The position numbers and the translations under genes are program-made. A DNA stretch of 61,066 bases from an uncultured Succinivibrionaceae bacterium (lineage in GTDB: Bacteria; Pseudomonadota; Gammaproteobacteria; Enterobacterales; Succinivibrionaceae): positions 1 to 61,066 of the forward strand of contig CALXNX010000009.1 in assembly GCA_944389865.1 (NCBI GenBank), in the 5' to 3' direction. Positions within the stretch are counted from its first letter, which is position 1. Every line of letters begins with the position of its first letter. Below the pieces are notes generated by a model, which was given only the letters and a program-made list of their open reading frames with translations, had not been told where the DNA came from and searched no databases. Shown in pieces: positions 25,988 through 33,474 of the stretch.

Positions 25988-26079
25988 TTGGCATAAGTAT
26001 AAACGATTAGACCTGAAACAGGGGCTGCTTTAGACTGTCGCCGCCGCATTTATTCATCCGCAGCAAAGGAAGTTTAAGC

Positions 26080-27321
26080 ATGAACACTGTTAAGCCGCAG
26101 CTTTTAATTGTGATTTTAACCTTAGGGGTCTTCTGCATTATCAATACCGAGATGGGAGTAGTGGGCATGGTGCCGCAGATCGCTGAGCACTTTAACGTGA
26201 GTGTGCCTCAGGCGGGCATGACGGTGAGCGTTTTTGCCTTGATGGTGGCGGTGAGCGCCCCCGTTATGCCGCTGCTTTGTTCGCGCTTTAATCGAAAACA
26301 CACCATGGTCGTGATCATGGCTCTCTTTACCTTAAGTACGCTGGTCGCCGCCTTTACGACCGATTTTTGGGTGCTGCTGGTTATGCGCGCGCTGCCGGCT
26401 TTGCTGCACCCGGTGTTTGTGTCGCAGGCCTTTACTACAGCAGCTGCTGCCGTACCGCCTGAGCAGGGGCCGCGCGCCATTTCCCGGGTCTTTATCGGAG
26501 TCTCCGCCGGCATGGTTTTAGGCGTGCCCGTCACCTCGTATATTGCGGTTAACGTCTCCTATCAGGCCGCTATGCTGAGCTTTACCGCCTGCAGCCTATT
26601 GGTACTCATCGCCATGATCTGCCTGGTGCCGTCCATCCCGGCGCAGCGTCAGACCATCGGATCGCAGCTTGCCGTCCTCAAAGCTCCGCCCCTGTGGTAC
26701 GGCCTTAGCGCCTATACCCTCGTCAACGGGGCCATTTTCGGATTTTTCAGCTTCATGACCGATTTCTTAAACTGCGTCAGCGGACTGTCCTTTGATGCCG
26801 CCGCCGCGGTGCTTTTGGCCTACGGCCTCTGCAATATATTGGGCAATCTGCTGGCAGGGCGCGTGTATTTCAAGCGCCGCGCCTTTTATCTTATCGCCGT
26901 GCCGGCGCTGTCCTTTGCCGTGTATGCGGCCCTCTTTGTTACCGGCAGCAGCAGCGCTGCCGCCTGCGTGCTCATTGCCCTGGCCGGCATTATCGCAGGC
27001 TTTATGGTGATCCCGGGCCAGCACATGATCTCAAGTGCAGCAGGTCAGGCGCAGGACTTTGCCAATGGGCTCTTTTTAACCGCCGCCAATTTCGGCACCA
27101 TGGCAGGAACCGCACTGTGCGGGTACTGCATTAATTCAGGCGGCACTCGGGCCGCTTTATGGGGTACCTTCATCTTCTTTGCTCTAAGCTTTGTTTTCCT
27201 TCTGCTGCGTCTTAATTCACGCACCGGCTTCCTGCCGGAAAGCTCCCAAGCGGCGGAGAGGGCGCGGCAGCCGCGCCGGCCGTGTAAAGATGTGAACTGC
27301 CTAACAGCAAAAGCGGGCTGA
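26080..27321 (+). CDS. MFS transporter, drug/sugar efflux type
   Basis: A 413-residue inner-membrane protein of the major facilitator superfamily with about 12 hydrophobic segments. The first helix ends NTEMGVVGMVPQIAEHF, typical of the AraJ/SotB/NepI DHA1 branch. The inter-helix motif RFNRKHTMVVIM follows TM2. Substrate cannot be read from sequence; sugars, nucleosides or drugs are exported by relatives. It is divergent from a LysR gene, which likely regulates it. The C-terminal tail after TM12 is basic. Confidence 0.85.
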   Translation: MNTVKPQLLIVILTLGVFCIINTEMGVVGMVPQIAEHFNVSVPQAGMTVSVFALMVAVSAPVMPLLCSRFNRKHTMVVIMALFTLSTLVAAFTTDFWVLLVMRALPALLHPVFVSQAFTTAAAAVPPEQGPRAISRVFIGVSAGMVLGVPVTSYIAVNVSYQAAMLSFTACSLLVLIAMICLVPSIPAQRQTIGSQLAVLKAPPLWYGLSAYTLVNGAIFGFFSFMTDFLNCVSGLSFDAAAAVLLAYGLCNILGNLLAGRVYFKRRAFYLIAVPALSFAVYAALFVTGSSSAAACVLIALAGIIAGFMVIPGQHMISSAAGQAQDFANGLFLTAANFGTMAGTALCGYCINSGGTRAALWGTFIFFALSFVFLLLRLNSRTGFLPESSQAAERARQPRRPCKDVNCLTAKAG

Positions 27322-27375
27322 AAAGGGGTAAACTTAGGCAAGTAGATTGAGAATTAATTTTGAGGAGAATTTTTC

Positions 27376-27906
27376 ATGGCTGATCTGCTTGATGCCATTA
27401 AGGCTCGCCGTGCGGTGCGCAAATATACCGATCAGATGGTTGAGCGCGAGAAGATTGATAAAGTGATAGAAGCTGGTCTGTATGCCGCTTCCAGCAAAGG
27501 CCAGCAGTCTCCGTACATCATAGCCGTCACCAATAAGGATCTGCGCGATCGCCTCAGCACCTTAAACCGCGAACTCGGCGGCTGGGAGCCACCCTTTGAT
27601 CCGTTCTACGGCGCTCCGGTGCTCCTCCTGGTGGTTGTGGATGAAAATCACAAAAACCGCGTCTATGACGGCTCCTTAGTAATGGGCAATATGATGCTGG
27701 AAGCATCCAGCTTAGGCTTAGGCTCCTGCTGGGTGCATCGCGCCCGCGAGACCTTAAAGTCCCGCTTAGGCCAGGTGATCTTAAAGCAGGCCGGACTTAC
27801 CGATAAGACCTACGAAGGCATCGGCTTCTGCATTTTAGGCTATCCGGAGGGCGATCTGCCGCAGGCAGCGCCGCGCCGTGAAGGCCGTGTGCGCTTTGTA
27901 GAATAA
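27376..27906 (+). CDS. Nitroreductase-family FMN oxidoreductase
   Basis: A 176-residue flavin enzyme. The N-terminus MADLLDAIKARRAVRKYTDQMVEREKIDKVIEAG carries the FMN-binding RRxxR-K/Y motif. The segments APVLLLVVVDE and GLGSCWVHRA are typical of the family. Such enzymes use NAD(P)H to reduce nitroaromatics, quinones or flavin-like compounds; the natural substrate is unknown. AGGAG precedes the ATG. It is a single-gene unit ending in a good terminator. Confidence 0.88.
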   Translation: MADLLDAIKARRAVRKYTDQMVEREKIDKVIEAGLYAASSKGQQSPYIIAVTNKDLRDRLSTLNRELGGWEPPFDPFYGAPVLLLVVVDENHKNRVYDGSLVMGNMMLEASSLGLGSCWVHRARETLKSRLGQVILKQAGLTDKTYEGIGFCILGYPEGDLPQAAPRREGRVRFVE

Positions 27907-27920
27907 GCTGCACGAAAAGG

Positions 27921-27953
27921 GCTGTCTGCAGTTAACATGCAGGCGGCTTTTTT
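27921..27953 (+). terminator. Rho-independent terminator of the nitroreductase gene
   Basis: A 10-bp stem GCTGTCTGCA / TGCAGGCGGC (two G-U pairs) with a 7-nt loop, followed by six T. Confidence 0.88.
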
Positions 27954-27992
27954 GTGCCTGCAGAAACTTAGATCATAACTACGAGACAGCAG

Positions 27993-28709
27993 ATGACTGA
28001 TCAGTTTAAAGCAGTATGTTTTGATATAGACGGCACCATGGGCGACACCTTTCCCTTGGTGGTGCCGCTTTTTGCCCAAATTTACGGTCCTTATGCGGGC
28101 AGAGTGCTGTCCGGGGCAGATGTTAAGGCCTATTTCGGTCTCAACGAGGCCGGGATTGCCATGAAATTTGCAGGCGATCGCTGGCAGCAGGCCGCAGAGG
28201 ATTTCTACGCCGCCTACGCCCGCGAGCTTAAAGCGCAGCATATTCAGCTCTTTCCCGGGATCATGGAGCTGCTCAAGGCCTTAAAGCAGAGCGGAGTGCT
28301 GTTGCTGCTGTCCACCGGCAAGGGGCCGGAGTGCTGTCAAATCACTTTAGAGCATTGGGGGCTGCAGGATATGTTTGCCGCGACCTGCTGCGGCGGTCCG
28401 GATCGGCTCAATAAGGCCGAACATTTAAAAGGTTTGATGGCGCAGTTTCATTTAGCTCCTGCGGATCTGTGCTGCATCGGCGATGCGCTGTCGGATTTTA
28501 CCGCCTGCGCTGCGGTTGGAGTACGCTGTCTGTCCGCGCTGTGGCAGTCAGATGCGCAGGATAGGGATGAGCTTGTGCGCTTAAACGGGCCGTACTGCTT
28601 TGACAGCGTGCAGGCCTGCGCAACCTATGTATATTCCAACTGTCCGGCGCTGCAGGAGTATCAGACAGCGGGAGATTTTGTGAAATCTATCGCAAAAACA
28701 GTAAATTAA
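27993..28709 (+). CDS. HAD-family hydrolase (Gph-like)
   Basis: A 238-residue HAD phosphatase. Motif I is FDIDGTMGDTFP, motif II is LLSTGKG, motif III Lys is in LNKAEHLKG, and motif IV is CIGDALSDFTAC. It resembles the phosphoglycolate phosphatase group but is a separate, more divergent copy from the gph-like gene at 6895. It is unusually cysteine-rich (for example CCQ, CCGG, CCIGD). Substrate unknown. Confidence 0.82.
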   Translation: MTDQFKAVCFDIDGTMGDTFPLVVPLFAQIYGPYAGRVLSGADVKAYFGLNEAGIAMKFAGDRWQQAAEDFYAAYARELKAQHIQLFPGIMELLKALKQSGVLLLLSTGKGPECCQITLEHWGLQDMFAATCCGGPDRLNKAEHLKGLMAQFHLAPADLCCIGDALSDFTACAAVGVRCLSALWQSDAQDRDELVRLNGPYCFDSVQACATYVYSNCPALQEYQTAGDFVKSIAKTVN

Positions 28710-28738
28710 GCTTACAAATTCGTGCCGCAGCTCACAGC

Positions 28739-28766
28739 TTTTAAACTGCGCTTCTGCTACTATAAA
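28739..28766 (+). promoter_or_regulatory. Putative promoter of the unidentified structured RNA
   Basis: A TATAAA -10 box at 28761-28766 is placed so that transcription would begin just at the 5' strand of the closing stem (28773). The -35 region (TTTTAA at 28739) is weak. Confidence 0.45.
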
Positions 28767-28772
28767 ATCGTC

Positions 28773-28976
28773 CTGAGGGCGCCGCACCGCCGGCTTTCCG
28801 GAGCGCATACAGCTGTAGGCTCAGCGGTGGACGAGGCGATCTGCTTACGTGCTTGCAGATAGGCAAGGAGACCCGAGGCGGCACGGCCGCGGTCTCGTTT
28901 CCGGCCAGTCAAAAGGCCATAAGGAAAAAAGCCGCCCTCAGCGACACCCATCCCGCCGGTGTGCGGGTTTTCTTTT
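28773..28976 (+). ncRNA. Unidentified structured RNA, about 200 nt
   Basis: No coding gene is present. A perfect 9-bp pairing, CTGAGGGCG (28773-28781) with CGCCCTCAG (28933-28941), closes a domain holding four local hairpins. These are CACCGC/GCGGTG (28785/28824), ATCTGC/GCAGAT (28839/28855), GAGACC/GGTCTC (28868/28891) with an inner GCGGC/GCCGC, and TTTCC/GGAAA enclosing GGCC/GGCC (about 28898-28926). An intrinsic terminator follows (CCCGC/GCGGG at 28952-28967, then TTTTCTTTT). I looked for the hallmarks of RNase P RNA, tmRNA, SRP RNA and 6S RNA and found none. It is an independent transcript, since the next gene runs the other way. Confidence 0.6.
28952..28976 (+). terminator. Terminator of the structured RNA
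   Basis: Stem CCCGC / GCGGG with loop CGGTGT and then TTTTCTTTT, on the plus strand. Confidence 0.8.
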
Positions 28977-28986
28977 GCACGCTGGG

Positions 28987-29889
28987 TTAGGCCAGCTGCT
29001 GAAAGCGCGCAAAGAAGGTGCGGATCATGGTCAGCAGCGCCTGTGAGGCGGGCGGCAGTTCCTTAAAATCGCGGCAGATCACGCCGATGGCGCAGTTAAG
29101 CTCCGGATCAGTGGGCAGGAATATCAAGCCCTCCTGCGCAGAAGGCAGATTTATGTGCCGCAGCCCAATGGCGCGGCGCAGACCGCTTTGTACCAGGCTT
29201 AAGGCGTTTAAGATATTATGGATTTGAATGCAGGCAGGCTGCGAGCGCCCGGCTTGGCGTACCTTTTCGGCAAAGGGCGGATAGAGCTCGGCAGGAATAA
29301 CGAAGCGCTCGGAGCTTAATTTGATATTGACGGCAGGCGACGGCTGCACGAGATCGGCTGGTGCTTTTGGATCGCGCAGAGCGAGTACGGTAAATTTATC
29401 GATAAACAGGGTTTCCTGATCTAAGGTCCCAAAAGGCTCGGTCAAAAGGCCGAAATCGGCTTGACAGGAGCTGACGCTCTGGCGGACCTTCTGCCCGTCG
29501 CCTTCAATTAGATCAACCATTACCTGCGGATATTTGGCGGAGAATGATGCGAGCACTTGTGCGAGCACCATGGCGGTAAGACCGGGCAGACAGGCCACCC
29601 GCACTTGTCCTGCCAGGGTTTGCCGCTCCAGCGACAGGCGCTGATGCAGCTTGTTTTCAGCCAAGGTCAATTCATGGCCGGTGCGCAGCAGCTCGCGTCC
29701 GGTGCGGGTTAAGGTCAGGCCTTCGCGCTTATCGCGCACAAATAAGGTGACGCTCAGTTCCTGCTCTAAGGTTTTGACGGCTTTCGAGACCGCCGGCTGC
29801 GAGATATGCAGCTTTTCAGCCGCTGCAGTAAAGCTGCGGCACTCCGCGGCGGTAAGGAAAAGGTAGAGATTGTGATTGAGCATCTCCAT
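28987..29889 (-). CDS. LysR-family transcriptional regulator
   Basis: A 300-residue LysR regulator. HTH: MEMLNHNLYLFLTAAECRSFTAAAEKLHISQPAVSKAVKTLEQEL at residues 1-45. An effector-binding domain follows, with the usual ADFGLLTEP segment. It is divergent from the yjjP-like gene, with a gap of about 300 bp, so it may control the yjjPB pair, but that is inference from position only. Confidence 0.87.
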   Translation of the reverse strand: MEMLNHNLYLFLTAAECRSFTAAAEKLHISQPAVSKAVKTLEQELSVTLFVRDKREGLTLTRTGRELLRTGHELTLAENKLHQRLSLERQTLAGQVRVACLPGLTAMVLAQVLASFSAKYPQVMVDLIEGDGQKVRQSVSSCQADFGLLTEPFGTLDQETLFIDKFTVLALRDPKAPADLVQPSPAVNIKLSSERFVIPAELYPPFAEKVRQAGRSQPACIQIHNILNALSLVQSGLRRAIGLRHINLPSAQEGLIFLPTDPELNCAIGVICRDFKELPPASQALLTMIRTFFARFQQLA

Positions 29890-30126
29890 AAGTTTTACCC
29901 TGTCTTTTAATAGTAGTTGTAGTAATCATCGTTATGATAGCGCAAAGCCTGAGCTGAACCTGCATAAAAATGCGTGAGACAGCATCTTCCGGCGGGTAAA
30001 ACAGTGCGGAGTGTGATGCAAAAATCAATATTGTTCGCCCCGCAGCGCTCGCGCTCCAGAGCTCTTTGCAGTCAACGGCAGCGCGGCCTTCCGTCAGGTG
30101 CAGGTCCATCAGCTGGCCAATGCCGT

Positions 30127-30150
30127 AGATCTGCCTTAAAGGGCAGATCT
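30127..30150 (+). promoter_or_regulatory. Leader hairpin upstream of yjjP
   Basis: A perfect 9-bp inverted repeat, AGATCTGCC / GGCAGATCT, with a 6-nt loop, 43 bp before the GTG start. No T run follows, so it is more likely an operator or a leader structure than a terminator. The rest of the 29890-30192 gap shows no other clear element. Confidence 0.4.
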
Positions 30151-30192
30151 GGTTTAAGATCATTTGCTGTAACTCAAGCAAAAGGAGAGCGT

Positions 30193-30975
30193 GTGGATAC
30201 AGCCTTAACTGCCAAAGCCTTGTGCGCCTTGGCCCATGATCTTACCGTCAGCGGCGCGGAAACGCGCCTTATCGTGCAGTCCGTCAAGGAAGTCGCCGCC
30301 GATTGGCAGGTGCCGGATTTAGCCTTAGGGGTGACCAGCACCGGCATTACCGTGCAGGCCGGGCAGGGAGCAGATTCCTGCTGCTGCTTTGCCGAGGTCA
30401 AGGAAATCGGCATCAATATGAGCGCCGTGCGTGCGCTTCATCGCCTCTGCCTTACCGTTAAGTCAGGAGAACTGAGCGATCCCTCCGTCTTTCTGCAGCG
30501 TTTGCAGGAGCTCAAATCTCAGCCCCAGGGTTATGATCAGCGGCTCATTGTTCTGTTGGAGTCCATTGCCGCCGGCGCATTTGCGTATTTAAACGGCGGA
30601 GGACTTAAATGCGCGCTCGCGGCCATGCTGGGCGGGCTCCTGTTAATGCTGCTGCGTCTTATCATGCTGCGCCGCGGCTTTTTCTCAAGCTTTGTCTTTG
30701 TAGTCGCCGCCTTCGGGGGCTCGCTGACAGCTGCCGCGCTGGGCCGTTTGGGCTTTAATATACCGCCTGAGGACTGCGCTTTAGCCGCCACCTGCTGCAC
30801 CTTATTATTGGTCCCCGGCTTTCCTCTGATGAACGGCTTTCTGGATGTGTTTAAAGGCTACGTGGATATCGGCATCAATCGCCTTTTCAGGGGCAGCGTG
30901 CTGATTATCTGCGCCGCCATTGGCCTTATCGGCACCTTGTATCTGATTTACCTGCCGCTGTGGGAGGGAATATGA
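30193..30975 (+). CDS. yjjP: YjjP-type ThrE-family exporter subunit
   Basis: A 260-residue membrane protein of the threonine/serine exporter family (ThrE N-terminal/YjjP). The cytoplasmic N-terminal part contains LCALAHDLTVSGAETRLIVQSVKEVA and GVTSTGITV, followed by five membrane helices, including LLLVPGFPLMNGFLDVFKGY. The start is GTG at 30193 behind AAAGGAGA; the frame is open for 73 more upstream codons, but these do not resemble the family. It overlaps yjjB by 4 nt. In E. coli YjjPB has been reported as a succinate exporter, which would suit a succinate-producing anaerobe. Confidence 0.85.
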   Translation: MDTALTAKALCALAHDLTVSGAETRLIVQSVKEVAADWQVPDLALGVTSTGITVQAGQGADSCCCFAEVKEIGINMSAVRALHRLCLTVKSGELSDPSVFLQRLQELKSQPQGYDQRLIVLLESIAAGAFAYLNGGGLKCALAAMLGGLLLMLLRLIMLRRGFFSSFVFVVAAFGGSLTAAALGRLGFNIPPEDCALAATCCTLLLVPGFPLMNGFLDVFKGYVDIGINRLFRGSVLIICAAIGLIGTLYLIYLPLWEGI

Positions 30976-31457
30976 CGCTCGATTTATGGCTGCGCCTTGT
31001 ATGTGAAGCGGCCGCAGCGGGCTTTATCGCTCCTACCTTTGCCATGCTCTTTGCGGTGCCGCGCAATTGTCTTGCCGTCATTGCCGCCGGCGGGGCGCTG
31101 ACGCGCTTTGTAAGACAGTTCTTAGTCCTGGGCCTTGATATGGAAATCGTCATCGCGACCTTTTTGGCCTGCGCGGTGATCTCGCTGGTCTTCATCTACC
31201 TGGGCCCTAAGCTGCAGACTCCGCGGCCGGTCTTTACTGTGGCCTGCGTCATTGCCCTCATCCCCGGCATTGACGCCTACACCGCGCTCACGTCCTTTAT
31301 CTTCATGGTCGAAAGCGCTAATGATGCGGCCTTCAGTCACCATATTTTCAGCTTCATGCACTCCTTTGCCCGCTGCATCGGCATCATGCTGGCCATCGCC
31401 TGGGGCATTGCGGTGCCGCCCTTGTTCTTCTACCGCTACCGCAGCCGGAAGCTCTAG
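30972..31457 (+). CDS. yjjB: YjjB-type ThrE-family exporter subunit
   Basis: A 161-residue membrane protein with four to five helices (ThrE C-terminal/YjjB). Motifs include FIAPTFAMLFAVPRNCLAVIAAGGALTR and ACVIALIPGIDAYTAL. The ATG overlaps the yjjP stop (ATGA), and GGGAGGGAA gives a ribosome site. It works with YjjP as a two-part exporter. Its last 4 bp overlap the convergent end of psd. Confidence 0.86.
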   Translation: MTLDLWLRLVCEAAAAGFIAPTFAMLFAVPRNCLAVIAAGGALTRFVRQFLVLGLDMEIVIATFLACAVISLVFIYLGPKLQTPRPVFTVACVIALIPGIDAYTALTSFIFMVESANDAAFSHHIFSFMHSFARCIGIMLAIAWGIAVPPLFFYRYRSRKL

Positions 31458-32299
31458 GCGGTAAGATCCTGCCCCATGCGCATGGTCTGCATTAAGGTCA
31501 GATCGGCGCGCGGGGCCGGAGCCTGCGGCTCCCATAAGGTGATCACCGTCGAGCCGTATTTAAACAGGCCGATTTCCGCACCTTTTTTAAAGGTCAAAGG
31601 CTCCGGCGCGTCCTTAAAATAAGTCACTTCGATATTTCTGCGGCGCACCACCGTGCCGCCCCAGACCGTGGCGATGCTGCCAACCAAAGCTGCACCTACA
31701 AAGATCACCGCAAAAGTGCCGTACTGCCCCTTAAAGAAGCACACCAGACGCTCGTTTTTGGTATAGAGGTCCGGCATGTGGGCGATATTGCGCCGGCCAA
31801 CCGGGAATAAGCGCCCCGGGATTTGCACGGTCTTAATTAAGGTGCCGTCGCAGGGAATATGTACGCGGTGATAGTTGGAAGGCGACAGATACACGGTGGC
31901 ATACCAGCCCTGCTGAAAGCGTTCAGCATCCTCATGCAGGCCGCCTACTAAGGAGATTAGGGAATAATCAATGCCCTTGGCCTGAATCAGCCGGCCAGCG
32001 GTGACCTTGCCAATCTGCCCCAGGGTGCCGTCCGCCGGGCAGACTAAAGCGCCGCTGCTGATGGGCCGGGCTCCTTCCTTGAGCGGGCGGGTAAAGAAGC
32101 TGTTGAAGGTCTCATAATGCGTCGGATCCGGATCTGCGCACTCGCTGAGATCAATGTGAAACTCTTTGATAAAGCTTTTTATCATAAACTGCGTCAGACC
32201 GCCCGATTTGGCATCGGTAAGCTTGGCAGATAAATAAGTTAAGGTTGAAAGCGGGGTTAAATGCTGCATGACGGAAAGCAGCAGTCCGGCGGCGGTCAT
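31454..32299 (-). CDS. psd: Phosphatidylserine decarboxylase proenzyme
   Basis: It makes phosphatidylethanolamine from phosphatidylserine at the inner membrane, using a pyruvoyl group created by self-cleavage. The cleavage site lies in IGLFKYGSTVITLW, where GST matches the LGST motif with Tyr in place of Leu. Other conserved segments are FFTRPLKEGARP and LSPSNYHRVHIPCDG. Length is 281 residues, as expected for the short bacterial type. It ends convergently with yjjB. Confidence 0.92.
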   Translation of the reverse strand: MTAAGLLLSVMQHLTPLSTLTYLSAKLTDAKSGGLTQFMIKSFIKEFHIDLSECADPDPTHYETFNSFFTRPLKEGARPISSGALVCPADGTLGQIGKVTAGRLIQAKGIDYSLISLVGGLHEDAERFQQGWYATVYLSPSNYHRVHIPCDGTLIKTVQIPGRLFPVGRRNIAHMPDLYTKNERLVCFFKGQYGTFAVIFVGAALVGSIATVWGGTVVRRRNIEVTYFKDAPEPLTFKKGAEIGLFKYGSTVITLWEPQAPAPRADLTLMQTMRMGQDLTA

Positions 32300-32481
32300 G
32301 ATGGAGTCCTCGTATTAAATCTTTGAGGCTGATTTAAGCTTATTTGCCCATTAAGGTCAAGTATAAGGCAGGGCGGGCAAATCTGTGAACTCCTGTGCAT
32401 TTTGCCGTTCTATTGCTTGCCTGCACCTTGTTATGCACGGGAAAATTAAGGCAGACAGCGAAGATCTCAGCGAGGCTTCAC

Positions 32482-33474
32482 ATGCACAAGCGCACCTTAC
32501 TCCTGGCCTTTTGCAGCGCGGCCCTCATCGGCGGCGCAGCGTCCCTGCTTTATCTGCAGCACTCAGAAGATACAACGGCCGCCGCCTACGGCTTTATCGA
32601 CGTGCGCGAGAGCGTACTGTCCTTTGAGCTGTCAGGGCGCATCGAGAAGCTGCTTGTCGATGAGGGGGCTAAGGTAGAGGCCGGCCAGCCGGTGGCCCTG
32701 CTGGATACTGCAGTGCTGCGCTTTGAGCTTAAAGAGGCGCAGGCGCAGTGTGAGGCACTGAGGGCACAGCTTAATAAACTGCAGGGCGGCTATCGCCCGG
32801 AAGTAATTGCGGCAGCGCAGGCGGAGAGTAAGCGCTTGGAAGCTGCTGCTGCGCTTGCTGATTTAAGCGCCCAGCGCGCCGAGGAGCTCTATAAAAAGCG
32901 CTCTTTAAGCGCGCAGGAGCGAGATGACGCGCGCTACAGCGCCAGACAGGCTGAGGCCGCCTCCAAGGCAGCTGCGGCGCAGCTTGAACAGTATCAAAAC
33001 GGCTATGAAGCGGCCGATATTGCCGCCAAAGCCGCGGAACTGACGGCGGCTGAAGCGCAGCGGGATCGACTGAAGTATGCCCTCACTGAGCAGTCGGTTT
33101 TAAAAGCGCCTACTGACGGCGTGATCCGCTCGCGCCTGCAGGAGGCGGGCGATATGACCGGGCCGCAAAGCGCGGTGTTTTATTTAGCCCGGACCGCCGT
33201 GAAAAAAGCGCGCTTTTATGTGAGCGAACTGCGCTTGACCGGGGTTAAAGTCGGGCAGGAAGTGACGGTGACCAATACCGGCGGCGCAGCCCTTCAGGCG
33301 CGCATTACCGCAATCTCGCCCACCGCGATGTTTACTCCCAAGACCGTACAGACTGAAGAGCTGCGGCCTGATCTGCAGTATGAAGTGCAGGCCGAATTTG
33401 CCGATCCTGATGAGCTCTTTCGCTTAGGTCAGGCCGTGACGGTGGATCTGCATGGCAGCGCTGCTGAGCCTTAA
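32482..33474 (+). CDS. ybhG: HlyD/YbhG-type membrane fusion protein
   Basis: A 330-residue periplasmic adaptor anchored by one N-terminal helix (TLLLAFCSAALIGGAASLLYL). A biotinyl-lipoyl-like domain follows (VLSFELSGRIEKLLVDEGAKVEAGQPVALLD), then a long Ala/Glu/Gln-rich coiled coil (about residues 75-205), then the returning lipoyl half (LKAPTDGVIRSRL) and a beta-barrel. The start at 32482 has GAGG 7 nt upstream. Gene order and lengths match E. coli ybhG-F-S-R. It would link the ABC pump to an outer-membrane factor. Confidence 0.85.
   Translation: MHKRTLLLAFCSAALIGGAASLLYLQHSEDTTAAAYGFIDVRESVLSFELSGRIEKLLVDEGAKVEAGQPVALLDTAVLRFELKEAQAQCEALRAQLNKLQGGYRPEVIAAAQAESKRLEAAAALADLSAQRAEELYKKRSLSAQERDDARYSARQAEAASKAAAAQLEQYQNGYEAADIAAKAAELTAAEAQRDRLKYALTEQSVLKAPTDGVIRSRLQEAGDMTGPQSAVFYLARTAVKKARFYVSELRLTGVKVGQEVTVTNTGGAALQARITAISPTAMFTPKTVQTEELRPDLQYEVQAEFADPDELFRLGQAVTVDLHGSAAEP

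Noticed and set aside
28773..28976. Cobalamin riboswitch, RNase P RNA, tmRNA or SRP RNA at the structured locus
   Set aside because: AAGGAGACC recalls a B12 box, but the rest of the cobalamin core is missing and no same-strand gene follows. The conserved core sequences of the other RNAs are absent.
29974..30192. 73-codon N-terminal extension of the YjjP-like gene
   Set aside because: The extension does not look like the family, has no ribosome site, and the GTG at 30193 has AAAGGAGA upstream.
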